Origin: Methanobrevibacter sp.
GTDB taxonomy: Archaea; Methanobacteriota; Methanobacteria; Methanobacteriales; Methanobacteriaceae
NCBI GenBank assembly: GCA_016838945.1
Contig: JADLKP010000008.1
Span: 1-24,914 of the forward strand
Direction: 5' to 3'
Length of the DNA: 24,914 bases
Every line of letters begins with the position of its first letter. Positions within the stretch are counted from its first letter, which is position 1. The translations under genes were made by a program, and so were the position numbers. Below the pieces are notes generated by a model. The model saw only the letters and a program-made list of their open reading frames with translations, had not been told where the DNA came from and did not search any database. This document shows, one piece after another, positions 1 through 7,008 of the stretch.

Positions 1-82
1 TTGAAATGAAATAAAAATAATATATCAATTAACATATAAAAAAAAATATAAAAAGAATTCATATTTATTTAAAAATAAATGT

Positions 83-610
83 TTATTCCGCGAAGAATGG
101 AGCCATCTCCTTTAAAGCTGATTGAATATTTTGCTTATCACCATATAATGCAATTGTTGAATCTGTGTCAAACTCCATTATAAGACCATAATATTCAGCA
201 ATCTCCTGAACCCTATCTTCAGCAATTGGATTTTTTAAAGTAATTTTTGCATATGATAATCCTGGGGGAACATTTTGAATGAATCGGGATTGAGTGTCTG
301 AAATCTTAAAAATCTCTTCTCCCTTATTTGCTCTTTGAAGCTTATCTAACCAATCTTCATAGAATTCCTTATCATAAGCTTCTGCAAGAGACAAAAGGAT
401 TCCTTGGATTTCATTTAAAGACATGTCTGCTTTAGCCATCTCATTGATCATATCAGGATGACTAGGGTCTTTTTTATAAAATCCGATTTGAGATTTGACC
501 AAACCCAAATCCTTATTGATTTCCTTTGGAATTGGAATGCCTTTCTTATGCAATTCTGAAGAAAGGTTTGCAATAACCAGCCAAGATTGTTCAATAGGCA
601 AAGTGCTCAT
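83..610 (-). CDS. Conserved methanogen protein, DUF2096-like
   Basis: A 175-residue soluble protein of unknown function, with no signal peptide or membrane segment. It is mostly helical up to about residue 100. The C-terminal third (about 105-175) looks like a small alpha/beta domain with an NVPPGLSYAKITL strand and an IALYGDKQNIQSALKEM end. I associate it from memory with the archaeal DUF2096 family, which I could not check. The ATG overlaps the TGA of the upstream 89-residue gene in an ATGA arrangement, so the two are almost certainly translationally coupled and work together. The position downstream of hdrB suggests a methanogen core-genome neighbourhood rather than an accessory one. Confidence 0.75.
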   Translation of the reverse strand: MSTLPIEQSWLVIANLSSELHKKGIPIPKEINKDLGLVKSQIGFYKKDPSHPDMINEMAKADMSLNEIQGILLSLAEAYDKEFYEDWLDKLQRANKGEEIFKISDTQSRFIQNVPPGLSYAKITLKNPIAEDRVQEIAEYYGLIMEFDTDSTIALYGDKQNIQSALKEMAPFFAE

Positions 611-876
611 AAATGTCCTTCCAATATTTTTAAGGTAGTAATATTGACTTTTGCATCTGCTTCCCTTAACTCTCTTTTGATTTCATTAAGATTGTTGTAC
701 CTATCTAAAAAGAGAACATGGTGACTACCTGTTCCAGTAATGTCTAAAATAGCAATTTCATCCATGTCTTTAATTTCATCTCTACCTTCAATAGCTGCCT
801 TGAATTGAACATAAGGACCATATTCTTCAGGAAGGTCTTTAAATCTAAATATTCCACCTAATATTGCAATAAACAT
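607..876 (-). CDS. Small conserved archaeal protein, DUF749-like
   Basis: An 89-residue protein with a compact alpha/beta pattern: an N-terminal strand (MFIAILGGIF), an acidic middle (EGRDEIKDMDEIAILDI), and a basic-acidic helix near residues 65-75 (EIKRELREAD). It resembles DUF749-type small methanogen proteins found near hdrCB; the family name is recalled, not checked. The start is supported by AGGAGA six bases upstream of the ATG. Its stop overlaps the start of the next gene by four bases, so it is the first cistron of a two-gene operon. The function is unknown. Confidence 0.75.
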   Translation of the reverse strand: MFIAILGGIFRFKDLPEEYGPYVQFKAAIEGRDEIKDMDEIAILDITGTGSHHVLFLDRYNNLNEIKRELREADAKVNITTLKILEGHL

Positions 877-1239
877 ATTATTTCTCCTAATAATTATAAT
901 TTTATAAGACTAATTTCTAGTTAAACCAGTAAAATCATACCAGTGAAACCAGTTCAATTTTTTCTAAACTATATAATTTTATATTATACAAATTATATGA
1001 ATATATTTTTAGTTATAGTAATTAATATAGTTTATTATTATACTAATAATTTTTATTCATTATAATTATTCAATTTTATCAAATCAGTTTATAAGCATAC
1101 TAATAATTTCAGATCATAGGCAATTAATTTTCATTTTAAAAAATAAAAAATGATTATACCTAAACATTATTAAAAAAAACCACGATAATTATTAGTAAAT
1201 GTACGAACTAAAAAAATTGTCTTAAAAAAAAAGAAAATG
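877..1239. other. Intergenic gap with promoter of the DUF749-DUF2096 pair
   Basis: About 360 bp of very AT-rich DNA without a credible gene. A minus-strand TATA-like stretch lies near 967-985. Three copies of ACCAGT (925-930, 939-944, 948-953) lie between it and the gene. A 13-bp direct repeat ATACTAATAATTT occurs at 1040-1052 and 1097-1109. I see no RNA gene. Confidence 0.4.
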
Positions 1240-1263
1240 ATAAGTAGAGTGAATTCTACTTAT
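1222..1263 (-). terminator. Hairpin plus T-tract terminator after hdrB
   Basis: A perfect 9-bp inverted repeat, ATAAGTAGA (1240-1248) and TCTACTTAT (1255-1263), has a 6-base loop and overlaps the hdrB stop codon. On the minus strand it is followed by a run of nine T (1224-1232). It resembles a bacterial intrinsic terminator; archaeal termination mainly needs the T-tract. Confidence 0.75.
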
Positions 1264-2144
1264 GCTAATTTTTCTAATACAGGAGCTGCATCGATTAATT
1301 GTGCATCGAAAGTTAATTCTTCTGCACTTAATCCCATAGCTAATCCGTATAATTGAGCTAAGTGCATTACAGGGAATGCGAAGTCAGTTCCGTATTTTGC
1401 GTTAACTTCAGTTTGACCTACATCGAATTGTAAGTGACAGAATGGGCAAACTTCTACAATAGCGTCTACACCAGCTTCAGCCATAGCATCGAGTTTTTCT
1501 TTGGTGTAACTTAAGGTTACGTCAATATCTCTAGCTCTTAAACCTCCACCTGCACCACAGCACATCATTTTGTTTTTGTAAGGTACAGATTTAGCACCGG
1601 TGATTTCGACTAATTCATCTAAGATGGTTGGGTTTTCTGCAGATTCTTCAATACCTACTTCTGCGGTAGGTTTTAAGAAGTGACATCCGTAGTGTACTGC
1701 AACATTAATACCTAAGTCTTTGGTGAACATTTCAGATAATTTGTCAAGACCTACGTCGTTGTATAAAATTTCTGCCATGTGTCTTACTTTGGTTTCACCT
1801 TTGTATTGTTTGTCAGTGGTTTCAGCTAAGATAGCGTTAATTTCATCTTTTTTAGCAGGATTTTCTTTTAATAAGTGGTCACATTCACGTAAGGAACCGA
1901 AACATCCGTTACATTCGGTCATGATGTCTGCACCCATTTCTTCTGCAATAGCGAGGTTACGTGCTGCAATAGTTGCCCAGGTGGTTTGGTCAAAGGATCC
2001 GAATACACCAGGTGCAGGACAACAGGAAGCTCCTTCCATGTCTTTTAATTCAATGTCTAATTTATCAAATAAGATTCTGGTTGCTTTTTCGATACCAGGG
2101 TAACGGTTGTTCATAATACAACCTAAGAAATATGCAATCTCCAT
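1260..2144 (-). CDS. hdrB: CoB-CoM heterodisulfide reductase subunit B
   Basis: Catalytic subunit of the cytoplasmic heterodisulfide reductase, which reduces CoM-S-S-CoB to the two thiols in the last step of methanogenesis, in complex with HdrA, HdrC and usually the MvhADG hydrogenase. The 294-residue length is normal. Two CCG (cysteine-rich) domains are complete: C9, C41-C42 and C78-x2-C81 in the first; C154, C195-C196 and C233-x2-C236 in the second (HYGCH, MMCCGAGGG, VCPFCH). These cysteines bind the pair of noncubane [4Fe-4S] clusters known for the family. The gene follows hdrC by about 22 bp in the same operon. The terminator hairpin overlaps its stop codon. Confidence 0.97.
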   Translation of the reverse strand: MEIAYFLGCIMNNRYPGIEKATRILFDKLDIELKDMEGASCCPAPGVFGSFDQTTWATIAARNLAIAEEMGADIMTECNGCFGSLRECDHLLKENPAKKDEINAILAETTDKQYKGETKVRHMAEILYNDVGLDKLSEMFTKDLGINVAVHYGCHFLKPTAEVGIEESAENPTILDELVEITGAKSVPYKNKMMCCGAGGGLRARDIDVTLSYTKEKLDAMAEAGVDAIVEVCPFCHLQFDVGQTEVNAKYGTDFAFPVMHLAQLYGLAMGLSAEELTFDAQLIDAAPVLEKLA

Positions 2145-2166
2145 AATAATAACTCCTTCAATATGT

Positions 2167-3177
2167 TTATTCTAATTCTCCAGTTTCCATGTTGAAACCG
2201 ATTAATTTATCAAATTCACATGCTGTACAGATTTTTTGGATTTCTTCTAAAGCTTCAGGGTGAGAATGTACTGTTGGAGGTAATTCGTCGAGTCCAATAG
2301 CTTTTCTTAAATCTTTGGTTTTGTCGTTGATTGGTACACCGTGACCAAATTTAATTACGTAGGAACCAGTTGCTTTGTGAGAATCTGCCATGTATCCAGC
2401 TTTAGCTGCTTCGTTACGTGCCATTTTGATGATGTCTACGATTTTTACGCTTCTAGGACATCTTTCTTGGCAGGTGTAACAGGTGGTACACATCCATAAT
2501 GCAGGATCAGATACTACTTCTTCTCTGAGTCCTAATAAACATTTTCTTACAATTTGTCTTACTCTGTAAGGAGTTCTTCTACCAGAAGGACATCCTCCAC
2601 CACAGGTACCGCATTGGAAACAGTGGTCTACAGTTTCAATTCCAGCATCAACGAATTTTTGAGTAAATTCTTTATCAATATCATCCATTGAATATATATC
2701 ATTTTCTTTTAATAAAGTCATATTATCGCTCTCTTCATTTTCTTCTGAAGCTTCTTCTTCCGCAACTTCTTCAACAGCTACTTCTAAAGACTCTTCATCT
2801 TCTGAAAGTTTATCATCAGTTGATTCTTCCTCTTCATCTAAAGAAACTTCCTCTTCAGGAACCTCTTCAACTGCTTCTTCAACAGCTTCTTCTTCAACAG
2901 GAGCCTCTTCAGCTTCAACTTCTTCTTCAGCTTCCTCTTCAGGAGCTTCTTCCTCTTCCACAGGAACAATGATTTCTTCCTCTGCAGGAGCTTCAGCTTC
3001 TAAAGGTTCTTCTTCAGAAATAGTTTCAGAATCAGATTTTATTTCAATTTCCTCTTCTGAAGATGTCTGTATAGAATCAGCAGCTTCTTCAACAGATTCT
3101 GCTTCTTTAGTTAAATTTTTATCTATATCTTTTTTTGCCCCCCCGATGAGGGATTTAAGAGTATCTAACACAGACAT
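2167..3177 (-). CDS. hdrC: Heterodisulfide reductase subunit C with long acidic N-terminal extension
   Basis: Electron-transfer subunit of heterodisulfide reductase. The C-terminal part is a normal HdrC of about 185 residues. It carries two [4Fe-4S] sites, CFQCGTCGGGC and CTTCYTCQERC, at residues 186-196 and 230-240 counted from the ATG at 3177. That ATG is preferred because AGGTG lies nine bases upstream; an in-frame GTG at 3189 falls inside the Shine-Dalgarno itself. Before the HdrC core lie about 150 extra residues: a short amphipathic helix (MSVLDTLKSLIGGAKK), then a low-complexity Glu/Ala/Val/Pro stretch. An internal ATG at 2721 (MTLLKEND) matches where a standard HdrC would begin, but has only a weak ribosome site, so both forms are conceivable. 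hdrB follows directly. Confidence 0.95.
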   Translation of the reverse strand: MSVLDTLKSLIGGAKKDIDKNLTKEAESVEEAADSIQTSSEEEIEIKSDSETISEEEPLEAEAPAEEEIIVPVEEEEAPEEEAEEEVEAEEAPVEEEAVEEAVEEVPEEEVSLDEEEESTDDKLSEDEESLEVAVEEVAEEEASEENEESDNMTLLKENDIYSMDDIDKEFTQKFVDAGIETVDHCFQCGTCGGGCPSGRRTPYRVRQIVRKCLLGLREEVVSDPALWMCTTCYTCQERCPRSVKIVDIIKMARNEAAKAGYMADSHKATGSYVIKFGHGVPINDKTKDLRKAIGLDELPPTVHSHPEALEEIQKICTACEFDKLIGFNMETGELE

Positions 3178-3242
3178 TGAAAAACACACCTAGGACAATC
3201 ATAGGCTAACCTCACGTCCTTACTTATAGTTATATTAGTATA

Positions 3243-3252
3243 CTATATAAAG
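3243..3252 (-). promoter_or_regulatory. TATA box of hdrCB
   Basis: On the minus strand the sequence reads CAAAACCTTTATATAG, a purine-rich BRE followed by a consensus archaeal TATA box. The predicted transcript start is near 3220, leaving a leader of about 40 bases before the ATG at 3177. Confidence 0.7.
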
Positions 3253-3271
3253 GTTTTGAAAAATTTTGAAA

Positions 3272-3292
3272 GTGTAACCTAAAAGGTGACAC
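3272..3292. promoter_or_regulatory. Imperfect palindrome upstream of hdrCB promoter
   Basis: GTGTAACCT (3272-3280), three A, then AGGTGACAC (3284-3292): eight of nine positions pair. It lies about 20 bp upstream of the hdrCB TATA box, where an activator or a repressor of TFB binding could sit. The binding protein is unknown. Confidence 0.45.
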
Positions 3293-3482
3293 ATCTTAAA
3301 ATCTTTAGGTTTACCATAAACATCAGCGTTAAAATTGAATAGAGACCTATTGAAAAAATGCTAAAAACAATAAAATAAAAAAATAGCAAAAATAGCAAAA
3401 TAATAAAAAATCAAAAAAGACTGCAATGAATAAAAATAAAAAAGATTGGAATAATAATTTAACCAAATGTCAAAAACCGGAA

Positions 3483-3923
3483 TTACATCAATTCAAGAGA
3501 ATTTTCAGATAGCTTGCTTAAAGTATTGGAAAAAGCAATCAATTCTTCCATAGGAATATCTCCAATAACCTCATCATTCCAGTTTGAAAATATTTTAAGT
3601 AATTTAGCACATGCATCATGTCCCTTATCAGTCAGGAACAATAATTTTTTAGTGTTGTTATCAGCATCAATTTTCTTAATGATCAACTCTTTAACTAACA
3701 AGTTTTTAGTGGTTTTGCTGATATTGGCTTCAGTTACATGAAACTTTTTAACGAGGTCTATCTGATTCAAACCTTCATTATCATAAATTTCCAATAAAAT
3801 AAGAATCTCACCAATGTTTATATCAAGGGACTCCATATTCTTCTTGAAATAGAATTCATAACTCTTGGTTAAATTTAACACATAATTTAAATGTTTTGGT
3901 ATTTTGCTACTGTCCGTTATCAT
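3483..3923 (-). CDS. MarR-family transcriptional regulator
   Basis: A 146-residue winged-helix DNA-binding protein. The HTH lies around residues 50-80 (NQIDLVKKFHVTEANISKTTKNL), followed by the wing (IIKKIDADNNTKKLLFLTDKGHD). N- and C-terminal helices would form the dimer interface. MarR proteins are dimeric regulators often released by small ligands or oxidation; nothing here shows its ligand. The start is supported by GGGGAG upstream of the ATG. It stands alone, between hdrC and the divergent TGT-like gene across a 431-bp gap, so its target cannot be read from operon structure; autoregulation or control of either neighbour is possible. Confidence 0.88.
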   Translation of the reverse strand: MITDSSKIPKHLNYVLNLTKSYEFYFKKNMESLDINIGEILILLEIYDNEGLNQIDLVKKFHVTEANISKTTKNLLVKELIIKKIDADNNTKKLLFLTDKGHDACAKLLKIFSNWNDEVIGDIPMEELIAFSNTLSKLSENSLELM

Positions 3924-4354
3924 AAAACTCCCCGTACATAAGAACTCATAAATCTATATTTTGAACAAATCAACAATTTAGTTAGCATTATCAACAGTCT
4001 TTTGTATAAATAGTTATATTTGTTAAGGTATAAAAAGTTTAGTATGTTACTTAAATTAATTAAGTTTTCATTGAAAGCATAAACCATAGCTAATAATATC
4101 CCTTATGAAGAAAGGATATTGGGAGTTTCATAAAATAAAAAGAATTGATTAGTTTTTTTATATCAATTCCAACGATTCCAATTAGATTCAAGGATTGAAT
4201 AAAACCCCATAAATTGAATAAAGTAACAAAAATATGACATTTTTTTAAACAATTGAAATTTCAGAAAATGAATTGGAACAGGAAACTACAAAAATCTTAA
4301 TTAATAAAAGGAATAGATAATTAATTGAATCATAAAAAAGGGATTTAGGATAAA
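3924..4354. other. Divergent intergenic region between marR and TGT-like gene
   Basis: No credible gene. A minus-strand TATA-like box for the MarR gene lies near 4004-4011. Two inverted repeats are visible: AATATCC (4095-4101) with GGATATT (4114-4120), and GAATTGAT (4142-4149) with ATCAATTC (4162-4169). The rest is AT-rich. The length is more than two simple promoters need. Confidence 0.4.
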
Positions 4355-5089
4355 ATGAAACAGTTTGAAATAAAAAGCCATGATGGCCCTGGAAGATATG
4401 GAAAGCTTGGAGATATGGAAACTCCAACATTAATCAATAAGGATGATTTTAATATAGCTAAAGATGAATCCTCAGCCTATGATGTTGAAATGGAAATAGC
4501 TGAATGGAGCGTTAATCAAACCATTGAAAAGGCTAAAGCGATTGAAGACAAGGAAATAGCCGTCATTCAAGGAAGCAAATACATTGATTTGAGAATCAAA
4601 TGCTTGAAGGAACTTGAAGAGCTTGGATACAATGGGTTCATCATAGCAAATGCAGATGAATTGCTTCTTCATCCAAGAGACTTGGTTGACTTGATTGTTG
4701 TCCTAAGGCAAAACATGAAATCATCAAGCTATCTGATTTTTCCATTTGCTGAAGCGCAATTCATTCCTCTTCTCGCATACATGGGAGTGGACGGATTCTT
4801 CGATGACATAGGAGAGTATTACAGCTATATCGATGTGCTTATGAGCCCAACCAAAAACTACGACTTGAATACTTATGAGCTCTATGAAATGACTAGAGAA
4901 GAGCTTGAAGCATACAATAAGAATACGATCGACTTCGTGCTTAGGGAAGTTAGGGAACACATGAAAAACGGCAGCTTAAGGAACCTTGTAGAGGAAAGAT
5001 CTGCTACAAGCCCACAATATGCCTCTGCACTTAGAATACTTGATAAGAACTACTCTGATTATTTATTGGAGTATACTCAAGTTTATTAA
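4355..5089 (+). CDS. tRNA-guanine transglycosylase/ArcS-like protein, short form
   Basis: A 244-residue protein resembling the N-terminal TGT-like barrel domain of archaeosine synthase (ArcS/TgtA2). Family-like features are the opening FEIKSHDGPGRYGKLGDMETP, the IQGSKYIDLRIKCLKELEELG block (residues 71-91), GVDGFFD (144-150), and the closing LRNLVEERS...ALRILDKNY segment (208-233). ArcS converts preQ0 at position 15 of archaeal tRNA towards archaeosine; full-length members have further C-terminal domains including PUA, which are absent here. It may be a stand-alone ArcS-like subunit or a paralogue of different function. AGGA lies just upstream of the ATG. It is monocistronic and convergent with xseB. 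Confidence 0.65.
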   Translation: MKQFEIKSHDGPGRYGKLGDMETPTLINKDDFNIAKDESSAYDVEMEIAEWSVNQTIEKAKAIEDKEIAVIQGSKYIDLRIKCLKELEELGYNGFIIANADELLLHPRDLVDLIVVLRQNMKSSSYLIFPFAEAQFIPLLAYMGVDGFFDDIGEYYSYIDVLMSPTKNYDLNTYELYEMTREELEAYNKNTIDFVLREVREHMKNGSLRNLVEERSATSPQYASALRILDKNYSDYLLEYTQVY

Positions 5090-5111
5090 AAAAAGCTAAA
5101 ATAAATTAAAA

Positions 5112-5174
5112 AAAGAAGATTGAATAATCTTCTTTATTCTATTTTTAAGTAAAACTCTTCGTAAAAAGAGTTTT
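5112..5174. terminator. Paired terminator hairpins between convergent genes
   Basis: Two perfect hairpins lie between the TGT-like gene and xseB: AAAGAAGATT/AATCTTCTTT (5112-5121/5126-5135, loop GAAT) and AAAACTCTT/AAGAGTTTT (5151-5159/5166-5174). The first is followed on the plus strand by a T-rich run. Together they can end transcription from both sides. Confidence 0.6.
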
Positions 5175-5211
5175 GGTCAAGGTTTTTTGGCAGAAGGTCA
5201 AAAAAACTTGG

Positions 5212-5445
5212 TTATTCGTTTATTTCAAATTCGACTACTTCTTTGTCATCTTTTACTATTTCTGCAATAGCTTCCTTAGCGCCATTCAATTTTTCATCAC
5301 ATTCCTTTACCAATTCCATAGCCTTTTTGAATTCATCTATTGCATCATCCAAAGGAACTTCACCAGTTTCCAACCTTGTTACAATTTCTTCCAATTCATT
5401 CAAACTTTCTTCAAAACTTAAATTTTTTTCATTTTCTTCAACCAT
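5212..5445 (-). CDS. xseB: Exodeoxyribonuclease VII small subunit
   Basis: Small helical subunit of exonuclease VII. Several copies bind one XseA to form the ssDNA exonuclease. The roughly 77-residue length is normal, with the family signature LSFEESLNELEEIVTRLETGEVPLDDAIDEFKKAMELVKEC. Two consecutive ATG codons occur at 5448 and 5445. The ribosome site AGGTGAT abuts the first, so the second is the more likely start. It follows xseA on the same strand, but the 177-bp gap is filled by three 49-bp tandem repeats. Exonuclease VII is typically bacterial; its presence in a methanogen implies old transfer. Confidence 0.92.
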   Translation of the reverse strand: MVEENEKNLSFEESLNELEEIVTRLETGEVPLDDAIDEFKKAMELVKECDEKLNGAKEAIAEIVKDDKEVVEFEINE

Positions 5446-5475
5446 CATATCACCTATTAATCATTAAAATCATTA

Positions 5476-5645
5476 AATCATAAAACCTTGTATTCAGTTT
5501 TTTAGTAGCTATCCTAATTATTGAAATCATAAAACCTTGTATTCAGTTTTTTAGTAGCTATCCTAATTATTGAAATCATAAAACCTTGTATTCAGTTTTT
5601 TAGTAGCTATCCTAATTATTGAAATCATAAAACTCTTGCATTCAC
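5476..5645. repeat. 49-bp tandem repeat between xseA and xseB
   Basis: Three consecutive copies with an exact 49-bp period (5476-5524, 5525-5573, 5574-5622). A partial, diverged fourth copy is the 3' end of xseA itself. On the minus strand each copy contains GAATACAAGGTTTTATGA, closely matching the xseA ending GAATGCAAGAGTTTTATGA. The repeat therefore probably arose by duplication of the xseA tail and downstream flank. Confidence 0.9.
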
Positions 5646-6881
5646 TTTTCCATCTGTGAATTCTATTTCAACTTCATCATCCTTTTTCAAATCCTTTGCA
5701 TAAGATACAACTTTTCCACCAGTTCTTGCTACAGCATAACCTCTCTGTATAGTCAATAAAGGGTCCAATACAACCAACTTATCAATATATCTACCCAAAT
5801 TAATGGTTTTCTTATCCAATATTGATTCAGGATTCTTGAAGACATTGGAATTTTTTATCCTGGATAAAGTCATTTCATTGGAATGGATCATTTCCTTTGA
5901 AGAAGACACCAATCTTTCCCGGATAAAATCCAAGTCCATAGCCTTCCTTTCATAAATCACATAGGGATTCTTGAATAAACGCCTATTTTTAATCCTTTCA
6001 AATTTCTCCAGATTATCAAATAGCTGTTTTTTCATCACATTATTTGCCCTTGAATCCAAATCAGCTACTTTTGAGCTTATTTCCCTAATATCAGGTACAG
6101 CAAGTTCTGCAGCAGCAGTTGGGGTTGCAGCCCTTTTATCTGCAACATAATCTGCAATGGTCCAATCAATTTCATGCCCTACAGCACTGATTATAGGAGT
6201 TTCACATGCAAGTATTGCCTTTGCAACAATTCTTTCATTGAAAGCCCATAAATCCTCTATGCTTCCTCCACCCCTACCTACAATGAGCGTATCCAAAACA
6301 AATTCATTGTCCGCCACAAATATCTGCTTTACAATATTATTAGCAGCAAGACTTCCTTGAACAAGAGATGGGAACAATATAATTTCACATAAAGGCCACC
6401 TTCTCTTGATTGTTATTACAATATCCTTAATTGCTGCTCCAGTTGCAGCAGTGACAACCCCCACTTTCTTAGGAAACTTAGGTATTGGCTTTTTTAGAGA
6501 ATCATCAAAATAACCTTTGCTTTCCAATTCCTTCTTCAATTGCTCAAATGCAATATGCAATTCTCCCAATCCATCTTCAGTTATCTTTTGGGCATACAAC
6601 TGATAGTTTCCACGAGCCTTATAAATATCAACATATCCTCTAACCAAAACTTTCATACCATTTTCAGGCTCAAACTTAAGCTTAGAAGCATAACCGTAAA
6701 ACATGACCCCTGGAATCACACTGCCTTCATCCTTTAGAGAAAAATAGCAATGCCCAGACGAATAGCGTTTAAAATTAGATATTTCTCCCCTTACATAGAC
6801 CTGCTTTAATTTAGAATCTGAATTAATCAGCCTCTTTATATGGTCTGTAAGTTGAGACACTGTCATATATTCCTCTTCCAT
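5625..6881 (-). CDS. xseA: Exodeoxyribonuclease VII large subunit
   Basis: Catalytic subunit of exonuclease VII, which degrades single-stranded DNA from both ends to oligonucleotides. The 418 residues cover an N-terminal OB-fold (about 5-100, YVRGEISNFKRYSSGHCYFSLKD), the central catalytic domain with VGVVTAATGAAIKDI, IVGRGGGSIEDLWAFN and ISAVGHEIDWTIADYVADKRAATPTAAAE, then a coiled-coil region and the C-terminal QRGYAVAR segment. Start choice: a TTG at 6902 would add seven residues, but the TATA box at 6926-6933 places the transcript start close to 6902, favouring the ATG at 6881. xseB lies downstream. The product is complete and looks functional. Confidence 0.95.
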   Translation of the reverse strand: MEEEYMTVSQLTDHIKRLINSDSKLKQVYVRGEISNFKRYSSGHCYFSLKDEGSVIPGVMFYGYASKLKFEPENGMKVLVRGYVDIYKARGNYQLYAQKITEDGLGELHIAFEQLKKELESKGYFDDSLKKPIPKFPKKVGVVTAATGAAIKDIVITIKRRWPLCEIILFPSLVQGSLAANNIVKQIFVADNEFVLDTLIVGRGGGSIEDLWAFNERIVAKAILACETPIISAVGHEIDWTIADYVADKRAATPTAAAELAVPDIREISSKVADLDSRANNVMKKQLFDNLEKFERIKNRRLFKNPYVIYERKAMDLDFIRERLVSSSKEMIHSNEMTLSRIKNSNVFKNPESILDKKTINLGRYIDKLVVLDPLLTIQRGYAVARTGGKVVSYAKDLKKDDEVEIEFTDGKVNARVL

Positions 6882-6925
6882 TACATAACCCCATAATTTC
6901 AATACAAATTTTATACGATTGCTTG

Positions 6926-6933
6926 TTTATAAA
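6926..6933 (-). promoter_or_regulatory. TATA box of xseA-xseB
   Basis: On the minus strand GGCAAAGATTTATAAAC provides BRE plus TATA. The predicted start near 6903 gives a leader of only about 20 bases before the ATG at 6881. Confidence 0.65.
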
Positions 6934-7008
6934 TCTTTGCCCCCTTATAAGATTTTCCTAAGCATGGCACATCTTTTTAAAATCAAAATATGATTATAAA
7001 AAAAGCAA

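Noticed and set aside
2688..2972. Plus-strand Leu/Gln-rich open frame opposite hdrC
   Set aside because: It is the antisense of the Glu-rich HdrC extension; the composition follows from repeated GAA/GAG codons and there is no ribosome site.
3177..3189. GTG at 3189 as hdrC start
   Set aside because: It overlaps the AGGTG ribosome site that is correctly spaced for the ATG at 3177.
5476..5645. CRISPR-like array
   Set aside because: The 49-bp units are contiguous and identical with no unique spacers.
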